DNA of 64,000 nucleotides from Tricholoma matsutake (Eukaryota; Basidiomycota; Agaricomycetes; Agaricales; Tricholomataceae): contig AP026538.1 of NCBI GenBank assembly GCA_026075535.2, forward strand, positions 17,244,337 through 17,308,336, written 5' to 3'. This document shows, one piece after another, positions 57,100 through 64,000 of this stretch. Under the pieces are notes generated by a model. The model did not search any database. It was not told where the DNA came from and was given only the letters and a program-made list of their open reading frames with translations. Position numbers and translations under genes: made by a program. Position 1 is the first letter of the stretch. Every line of letters begins with the position of its first letter.

Positions 57100-59145
57100 G
57101 AATTCAACCCTCCAACCACCGTTCTCGTCGAATTTGTCTCAAGGAGGGGAACCGCAAAACAGCGCTCGATGTGACTTGGATGTTCAATCACACGGCATCG
57201 AAAAAGAACTGCCTCTCGAACTGTTTCTCCATCATGTACAGTCAACATTTTCTTGTAGCCAGGGGATTGCTGACAGGAAGGACAATAAATGATATAGCCA
57301 TTTGGGCAATATCAAATGGCTGCACCACAAAGTGACAACACAGTGTTAGAGTCGATAAGAATAATGGCTGTATTGAAGAGAAGTGAGCAGGTAGCAGATC
57401 GCTCAAGGGCTTTCCATGGTAACTCATTTCCCACGATGCTAAAATCAAGAATATTGTAGTATAGGTTGACAGCAACAAGAAGAGGGTCGAGAGCTCGCCC
57501 GGTGAAGGTGAAGCTCGATCTGAAACCAAATGCATTACTGCAAGTTGATTGTCAACCTGACTGCTATAACTTGTCATGGATACAAACCTACACAACATCC
57601 TTTAAAGTGCTGAGATGCTTTTCAATAAAATAGCTGCAGCATGTCAATAGTAAGACAGCATTTGAAAGTTTGTGAAATCGCAAAGAGCCCAGGATATATT
57701 TTGTGATCTATAAGACATGGGGTAAGATATAAATGGTGGGTGTTTGCAAAATAGAGTTAACAACCACTTGGATCGTGGTAGATTTCTTGCTCGAAAAATG
57801 AAGCGTGCCATCAGAAGGACTAGAATGGGTCTGCAAATGGAAGACAAAACGCGATTTGGGTGTAAGATGCACGGTTATGGTTTCAACATTCTTCATGAGA
57901 GCATTGGTCTCCTTCCGGTCTGCAAGATCCGAGAATGGGTGTACAAGCAAGAGAAGTTGCTGGTCCTATACATCTCAGCCCTTGTTGGAAAAGAGTCGAT
58001 GAGAACAATTGGACAGAAGTCACCTTCCCATGAAAGTAGCCACGAGCCTGGCCCTCAAGAAGCGCAGTAGCTGTGTGGGAGTGTGGGCCCTCATCAAAAT
58101 ATACTGAATATATAATTAGCAGGTCTGTATTTATCCCTGCATGGCTGGATGCAGCAGATCGTGAAGGAATAACATACTAAATCTGTTGGCCAGGGGAATT
58201 CACTGGGGTAGATAGAAGTACTTACCGGCGGCAAGAGTCCTGTTGACTTATAACATGGAGGACAGACAAATTGATCCCTATCCAAATACCACTCTGGGAG
58301 GCATCCACTAATCTCCCCTTTGCTGAAGCATGAAGCAAACGATTTACAAACGGTGCATGTGCAAATATACCTGCCCTGTTTGCAGAAGGTACACTGCTGA
58401 TAGCGAAATATCGTTAGATATGAATCTTGCTCAGAAAATAAGTCTAATACATTTAACTTTTCAAGCATGTTTCTTGCAGCAGCTAGAAGAGCAATGATCA
58501 ATGACCAGAAAAACTTTAAAGACAACAGAAAGAATATGAGTGAGAAATGGTCGAAGCAGCAGCCTATATCCAATCATGGACAGAATGTGGTCAGGACAGT
58601 GACCTACATCCAGATTCTAGTCATTGAAGAATTATATTGAAAGGAGGCAAAACTGGATGAATATGATGCTCAAAGCAGCAGCCTACATCCAATCATGAAC
58701 AGAATGTGGTCAAGGCAGTGGCCTATATCCAGATTCTAGTCATTGAAGAACTATATTAAAAGGAGATGAAACTGGATGAATGCGATGGTCAAGGCAGTGA
58801 CCTATATCGTAGAAGAAATTACTTTAAAAGGAGACGAACCAGATGAAGAGGCAATCAAAGTGATAGTACGCTAACAAATGACGTACCGCTTTGTGAATTG
58901 TCATCTGGAACTCGAGCTGATGATCTGAAAGAACTGCCCACAGCAGTCGAAGATCTGTTACACAGCTGCCGAGAACTTGATGTTGGAGTAGGGTGCCACG
59001 AACTGGATAGCTTTGGGGGAATGTTTGAACTCGAGGAGGCTACGCTGAGACTTCTACCACATCGTTGCTGGTTGTGCAGATTGTAGCGGGGAACGGGAAC
59101 TCGACCGGCTGAACCGATGGATGTTATGCTGGAATCCCTTGGCAT
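57100..59145 (-). pseudogene. Cysteine-rich zinc-finger-like gene fragment, unnamed family
   Basis: The N-terminal exon (59145-58855) is Ser-rich (RSLSVASSSSNIPPKLSSSW). After a tandem-repeat interruption, 58573-58200 carries a finger-like segment: QQCTFCKQGRYICTCTVCKS, then GCLPEWYLDRDQFVCPPCYK, with at least seven spaced Cys, resembling RING/PHD-type zinc binding. Further down, ETITVHLTPKSRFVFHLQTH with SSPSDGTL (about 57870) and HDGETVREAVLFRCRVIE (about 57230) belong to conserved blocks I recall from the same unnamed Agaricomycete family. Pieces lie in different frames separated by probable introns. Role unknown; binding of zinc is inferred. Confidence 0.45.
58561..58800. repeat. Two 119-bp tandem units
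   Basis: AGCCTATATCCAATCATG at 58561 recurs at 58680, and GTCATTGAAGAA at 58619 recurs at 58738. A partial third unit starts near 58785. Located within the Cys-rich gene, between its first two recognisable exons. Confidence 0.85.
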
Positions 59146-59297
59146 AGTGCACTACGAGATAGTATGCAATCAGGAGCATGTAAGGTTGTGTTGTAACGTT
59201 CAACGTTCAACGTTGCCCAGCAAAAACCTGATCTCTAAGAAAGCAAGATTTATTTTCCCACATTTTCAAAGACCGCAACCTCCCACACTAATTATTA

Positions 59298-60150
59298 GTA
59301 CTATATCACCCAATTGGTCTGAAATCTCCCAGGGAGTCTGAAATTCAATTTCTACATTTTATCTGCTTGCTCAATCCCCCCGGGGTTTTATGGGATGTAA
59401 TTGACTAGTAGTAACAGATGTATGCATGATTTCACTAAGGAATACAAGCTGTGGAAGCAGTCGAGAAACAGTAGCTGGAGTGATCAAACAGTGATACAAA
59501 TGAAAATGTCTTGTTCACCATGGCAAAAACCACTCCCAAAGCCCGAAAGAATTTGACAGGACACCTACACTAGACCAAACTATGGTAGCATGCTCTCTTT
59601 AAGTCTCCGGGGTGGTGTGCCCATGTTCAAGAGCAAGGAGAGACAGCATGACAAAACACAGCAAAATTCAAGGTCCACCCAGCATAGTTTTATATACTTC
59701 AATTCAATGATTTCTCGTGCCTCAGCATCTCGAGCCACTTGCCATTGAGGTGGCCAGCGGACATTCAATTTTACCGTGACAAAGTGTGACAAAATTGACA
59801 GTGTCCCTTCATCACTCTCGAACATGGGCATACCACCCCGGAGACTTGAAGAGAGCATGCTACCATAGTTTGGTCTAGTGTAGGTGTCCTGTCAAATTTT
59901 TTCGGGCTTTGGGAGTGGTTTTTGCCATGGTGAACAAGACATTTTCATTTGTATCACTGTTTGATCACTCCGGCTACTGTTTCTCGACTGCTTCCACAGC
60001 TTGTATTCCTTAGTTAAATCATACATACATCCATTACTACTAGTCAATTAGATCCCATAAAACTCCAGGGGGATTGAGCAAGCAGATAAAATGTAGAAAT
60101 TTAATTTCAGACTCCCTGGGAGATATCAGACCAATTGGGCGATATAGTAC
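59298..60150. mobile_element. Foldback MITE, 853 bp, about 335-bp inverted arms, TTA target duplication
   Basis: The arm 59298 to about 59632 is inverted at about 59818-60150. Outer ends are GTACTATATC and GATATAGTAC; TTA flanks both (59295-59297, 60151-60153). A 3-bp TTA duplication is typical of PIF/Harbinger elements, though the end sequence is not diagnostic. The roughly 185-bp loop has no open frame of note. Arm differences are mainly transitions. Confidence 0.85.
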
Positions 60151-60705
60151 TTACAAGTTAGAGACTGGTTTGTACTTCGATCATTTTCAACATGCCCGCA
60201 TACTCGCGTGCGTTGCTCTCTCTTCCCAAGACCTCTGATACGGTGAATGCATAAAACCCCACAGTTTTATGATGGGCAGGCATCTCCTCATCAGAAGACA
60301 CTCCGCCCAGATGCCGACTTGGACTCTACTTTAGCTTCCAGGCCAAAACCGTTCATCGGCCCTATAAAAATTCAAATCACAGGGGATGAATGTGGCTAAC
60401 CCCTCCTACTAGTAGTAACTAGTAACTCCCATGTCCTCCTGTTCCATCAGGAGGGAAAGCGCAGTGACTCCCGGGGCACGACACTTACGCCCCCATCTCC
60501 CATGACAGCGTCCCAGCTAGTTGGGATGCCAGGGGAGAGCTGTGGAAACCAAGCGCTATGATTGGCGCTCCACAGCTCCCTGGGCCTTTAACCCTTCTGA
60601 AGGGGGAGCTATGATTGGCTCGGCCTTCCTGGGGAATGCATTGCTCAGGGCCAAGGCTAGCCTCGGGATCCTGGCTGGGTTCGGTGGGCGCTCGGAGCGG
60701 GAGGT

Positions 60706-61545
60706 ATGAAGGATAGTGTTGGTTTACCCCTTGACCATCATGAACTCCTGCACCAAAGCCTCACACACCAGCACCATCATGCCTTTCACATCCACCAGCA
60801 CCACTCTCGCAGTTGCAACGTCCCTCCTAGAGCCACGGCCTTATCGTCGACAAGCGTACATCTCCACAACCAGACAAAGATGAGGAAGACAAAGAAAGTG
60901 GCTGATATGCAAAAGCGAGGTCCTAACTTGCTCCGGGACGCACTCGAGGAAGAAGCGAGTAGAAGGAAGAGAAAATGGGGAATCCTAAAGTAAGTGCTTA
61001 CTCCTCTGTGTGATATTCTTGGAGCCACTTTTAGAATACTCAACAGACTTTGTTAGATCGCGCGCATATACGGCCTGGGGAACGATCTCAACAAGGCTTT
61101 TCACTTCAGTTTAGTGGAGGACAGGTTTTTCAGTGATTGCAGAGGAGGAATTCGACAGCGATGAGCGAGTAAAGATTATCCTAGGGCATATATGCGTGCT
61201 AACTAGAGTAAAAGAGAACATCTCGATGGACAAAAAGATGCATACTTCAACTTGAAGCTCTACTGGGGCATTTTATCGCAGGTGCCCAACTTCATGAAGA
61301 CGATTGGAGAGTTTGAGGATGATTTCAAATTGATTATGGATCTTATCCGAGTGGTGAGCTGGTATCGTGCGATACTCAATTCTGATCATTTTTGTTAGAT
61401 GGAAAAAGAGTTGCAAAGCACTGGAAATTCTTTGCCCACAACGATGTCGAACTTGAAGTACCTGCTGTGCCAAGGGACAAGACCGGCCGAGGTTTCAACC
61501 ACCTTAGTACTGCCTGTTATCTCTATCCCTTTATTCTTGTGATAA
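60706..61545 (+). pseudogene. DUF6698-type gene, N-terminal part, right-arm copy
   Basis: Mirror copy of 46240-47063. First exon 60706-60993 (VADMQKRGPNLLRDALEEEA, KRKWGILK), intron of about 57 nt ending ACTCAACAG, then GNDLNKAFHFSLVEDRFF, a frame change near 61160, VKENISMDKK, VPNFMKTIGEFEDDFKLIMD, and DKTGRGFNHLSTA before homology ends at about 61530. The C-terminal half is replaced by satellite sequence. A separate short open frame, 60521-60709, abuts the first exon in another frame. Not expected to yield a complete protein. Confidence 0.55.
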
Positions 61546-61557
61546 TTGTGTGGTATT

Positions 61558-61899
61558 TAGCATTTACAGGTCCGGTTCAGTCCAGTTTTTTATGTCTAAA
61601 TGGGGCAACCGCAACCGCAACCGGTCCAAGACTGACCCAGATATTGCTGAACTGCAACCGGACCGCATAGGACCGGTCCATATCAGTCCATGGACCAAAA
61701 AAAACCAGTTCGAACCGACTTTTTGTTGTAAAATTTGTTGTACCAATATAACCCATATATCTCTCAACAACAATTAATCGGACCATTTCACCATTACACA
61801 AGCAGTTGGACATTGTAATTTCCCGGTGACTGGTCTAACTTTTAAGAGATTTCATCAAGATCTGACAGAGATATGATTGAAACAAAAGTACATTGTATT
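61558..61899. mobile_element. 342-bp insertion with 7-bp target duplication
   Basis: TGGTATT occurs at 61551-61557 and again at 61900-61906; the left arm has it once. The inserted DNA starts TAGCATTTACAGGTCCGG and ends AAGTACATTGTATT, with no terminal inverted repeat or poly-A. It carries clustered GGTCC/GGACC motifs in both orientations at 61568-61690 and three AACCGC units near 61608. Non-coding, non-autonomous; class unknown. Confidence 0.9.
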
Positions 61900-61906
61900 T
61901 GGTATT

Positions 61907-62130
61907 CTTGCCCTTGGCGGTTACAGTAGTTCAAACCCCTCACGCCATTGAGCGTTGAGCACCAAGTCGAATGCCACGGTAGTTCTGCCATTTCAAGTTC
62001 TTCCCATCATGCAAGCCTCATGCTGATATGCGTTGAGTATGGGACCTACATCTACAAACTGTTTTCCATCCCCTTCGGCGTGAATGTATCTACGGACGTC
62101 GATATGATTGGTCGCATGGCAACTTCTTGA
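61907..62130. repeat. Single satellite monomer in the right arm
   Basis: Minus-sense monomer with GCGGTTACAGTAG, CGCCATTGAGCGTTGAGCAC and CATCCCCTTCGGCG, counterpart of 45988-46210. Confidence 0.85.
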
Positions 62131-62479
62131 GCTATCCAACACCACAATGTTAGTAGCTTGAGTTGACACTGCATTACCATTACTGATGTGGAAGATCAAA
62201 ACATTCTATGGTATTTTATTTGTAGATGTCATATAGCTCTCATTGATTGTGATCTAGATGAAACTTATGCGCACGTAACGAAGTACATAGTAAGAGATGA
62301 CAAATATTAATGTATCTGAATCTATTCACTGGCTAATTACTAATCAGATGGTAAGCAGCCCAAAACGAACTGGTAACGGCCTGGACTTCGAGTTTGAAGT
62401 CTCTCTTGTGGTACCCCACTCATGAATCACTTTTTGTTGAAAACAATATTTTTCGGGATACGAAAACATCTTTTCTGTT
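62131..62479. other. 3' flank of the intact 139-aa gene, non-coding
   Basis: Counterpart of 45640-45987. No gene seen. A plus-strand frame running through 62422-62709 is the complement of the 139-aa gene. Confidence 0.5.
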
Positions 62480-62899
62480 TTACTTCTTTAACGAAGCTAT
62501 GGAAATCTGGTCAGTTCCCTGGCTGTGAATTGAGTTGTAGGGTACTAACCTCTTCACCGCGAAGTCGGCCAGCGCTGCATCTCCTCCCTGGAAGCCAACA
62601 AACTCATGTACCAGGCCTTTGTGCATTACTAGGATGTCCCCTTTCCAGCTTGCTCCATTCTTCCATCCTTCAACAATCCTGTTGGATCTTAGTCGTTTGT
62701 GGTTCTTGATGAAGATATGGAAGCAGGTTTCCTTCTTTTGATAAATGACGGTAACAATGCCATCGTGTATGTATGGCTGGAGCCTATTCTCTTCAAGAAC
62801 AAGATTGAGGTGAGGGACGTGGTCATTTGCATTTCTCTGTGTGTGTATGGCCTTTAACACCGCTCCAGGGGAGGCTGCAGTGTACAGGTGGCCATTCAA
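62480..62899 (-). CDS. Unnamed 139-aa protein, intact
   Basis: An uninterrupted 420-bp gene without intron. It begins MNGHLYTAASPGAVLKAIHT and ends ISIASLKK. Motifs include HLNLVLEENRLQPYIHDGIV, TVIYQKKETCFHIFIKNHK, GASWKGDILVMHKGLVHEFV and GDAALADFAVKRL, with alternating hydrophobics suggesting a mixed alpha/beta cytosolic domain. No signal peptide or membrane segment. Its start is 34 bp from the divergent coiled-coil gene (start 62934), so the two must share a very short promoter region, or one start is misjudged. I recall similar sequences in mushroom genomes but know no function. The left-arm copy has one TGA in place of CGA; this one looks functional. Confidence 0.65.
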   Translation of the reverse strand: MNGHLYTAASPGAVLKAIHTQRNANDHVPHLNLVLEENRLQPYIHDGIVTVIYQKKETCFHIFIKNHKRLRSNRIVEGWKNGASWKGDILVMHKGLVHEFVGFQGGDAALADFAVKRLVPYNSIHSQGTDQISIASLKK

Positions 62900-62933
62900 G
62901 TTTATGGTGTCATCCTGCTATTGAGCTTAAGCA

Positions 62934-63990
62934 GTGTATCTTCACCGTTATCAGATTCACGACGTACCCTTACAGTGGCGAAATAGCAGCGGAGTGCTGA
63001 TACCATTTTGTGAGCAAGTTCTCTGGGCGATAATAGCAAAGAGTTGGGAGAGTGTTAAGGTGAGTGGGACAGTGTTAAAGCGAGTTTTGCCTTTCAGTTT
63101 AAGCAGCTTTGTTTCCCTGCCCATTGGGGATCCGCCGTTGACAAAGGGATCAACTCCACAAAATCTGATCCCCCCCCCTGTGAGTGGCAACACAAGTTTG
63201 TGTTTACGTGCTCCTGCATTACCTCCAACTGAGCAACCTTCTTCCACATCCACAGTCTGTTTCATGCCCAACAGCTCACCCTACAAAGATAGAACCACAG
63301 CTACCGATGTGGAGATGGAACCTATCACATTGGTATTTGTGTTTTGCCCCCTCAGTGAATTCTCTGCTCACTCAAACCTGCTACAGCACCCCAATATCAC
63401 CCAACACATGTCGGTGGATGATGATTGTCTGTTCCCACCACCTATTCCCGGCTCATACTTACATTCCATCAAGGATGCCAGTTCATTGCCACCTAATGAA
63501 CCCATACAGCATGCGATGCCTTCCCTGGCAGCCTCTGCAGGAGATGGGAGCAGAGCCACTACCTTGCATTCTGCTACACTGTTGGCCACTCCAGCTGACC
63601 CTGGCACTGACTCCACTGGTGCTCCTTTCCTGGGCAATAACCCTGGCGATTTTCCACGGGCAGCACAGCCTAGTAGGACCCATAAGCCAAGCAAGTGTGT
63701 CCGTGAGCTAGAGACAGACCCTCCTCACCAGGGGAGTTTGCGTAAAGAATTCGAGGAAGCTTATAAAGTGAAGGCCAAGGTCAGAATTGTGGAGTTGGGT
63801 GATCTTGAGAAAGCAAATGCGAAGGTACGCTCTTCTGTAACTCCTCACTACCCACCCCTTATTAACAATACTCCAGTTGCAATCCTTGAGGAGTCAGCTT
63901 TCTGAAACCCGTGGTTTCCACAACCAGGCTGTTCTTGAAAAAGAAGTTCTTCGAAAGCAAACCTCAGAACTGACAGCATCTCTTGACTCC
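62934..63990 (+). CDS. Coiled-coil gene, 5' exons, right-arm copy, open
   Basis: Starts at ATG 62934 (MYLHRYQIHDVPLQWRNSSG). The frame passes the run of nine C at 63170 without shift (NLIPPPVSGNTSLCLRAP), a Ser/Pro/Thr-rich region with DDDCLFPPPIPGSYLHS, then LRKEFEEAYKVKAKVRIVEL and DLEKANAK. A 52-nt intron at 63825-63876 (GTACGC...CTCCAG) joins to LQSLRSQLSETRGFHNQAVL-type coiled coil; without splicing translation stops at TGA 63903-63905. Homology to the left-arm gene stops at 63990 near the end of that exon, so the 3' exons may be missing here or lie beyond the window. No function known; a structural or binding role is guessed from the coiled coil. Confidence 0.6.
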
Positions 63991-64000
63991 AAAGAATAGC

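Larger units (their letters stand above)
60452..63990 (-). repeat. Right arm of the giant inverted repeat
   Basis: Inverted copy of 44129-47317, 350 bp longer because of the insertion at 61558. Its outer limit is visible: homology ends at GACAGCATCTCTTGA (63990), after which the last ten bases differ from the left arm. The inner limit lies at about 60452, beside a sequence with GAGGGAAAGCGCAGTGACTC. This copy has kept CpGs that the left arm has lost, and both of its genes are open. Confidence 0.93.

Overview
The window looks like repeat-dominated nuclear DNA of a basidiomycete fungus, most likely an Agaricomycete with a large, transposon-rich genome. The evidence is short GT-AG introns of about 50-70 nt, the transposase families present (Plavaka, Tnp2-type CACTA, MULE with SWIM finger, Ty3/gypsy with an FVDDGG reverse transcriptase), DUF6698-type genes, and an MRP-type ABC transporter fragment with its introns intact. 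All names rest on recognising motifs by eye; no database search was possible.

Layout. 1-5.05 kb: a decayed Ty3/gypsy element on the minus strand, its gag split by a 1.25-kb insertion. 5.3-9.3 kb (-): a decayed RNase-H-fold-like transposase gene with a C2H2-like N-terminus. 10.2-12.5 kb (+): a decayed MULE transposase. 12.9-13.6 kb: a foldback repeat. 14-14.7 kb (+): an unassigned coding fragment. 15.3-16.3 kb: a tandem duplication, one copy of which holds a solo LTR. 16.9-18.3 kb (-): a DUF6698-type gene with one nonsense codon. 20.8-24.5 kb (-): a long unnamed gene broken only by in-frame stops. 25.4-27.3 kb (-): a Plavaka transposase that has lost its catalytic core. 24.9-25.3 and 28.4-28.8 kb: a 418-bp direct repeat around it. 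29.6-30.3 kb: a second solo LTR. 30.9-35.7 kb: a palindromic array of roughly 250-bp satellite monomers around a unique core. 35.7-37.0 kb (+): a paralogue of the 20.8-24.5 kb gene. 38.3-40.4 kb (+): a truncated ABC transporter. 40.6-45.2 kb (-): a multi-exon coiled-coil gene. 47.3-50.95 kb: a second palindromic satellite array with its core reversed. 51.15-55.0 kb (-): a Tnp2 transposase. 55.7-56.9 kb (-): a USP7-type deubiquitinase fragment. 57.1-59.1 kb (-): a cysteine-rich gene fragment. 59.3-60.15 kb: a foldback MITE.

The largest structure is a pair of inverted arms of 3.2-3.5 kb (44.13-47.32 and 60.45-63.99 kb) around about 13 kb. Each arm holds a truncated DUF6698-type gene, one satellite monomer, a 139-aa gene, and head-to-head with it the 5' end of the coiled-coil gene. 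The right arm keeps both genes open; the left arm has a nonsense codon and a homopolymer frameshift.

Across the window decay is dominated by transitions at CpG sites. Nonsense codons are nearly all TGA or TAG where CGA or TGG is expected, and duplicate copies differ by reciprocal TG/CA pairs. This fits methylation and deamination or a RIP-like process. Few genes look functional; the clearest open ones are the 139-aa gene and the coiled-coil gene's 5' part in the right arm.
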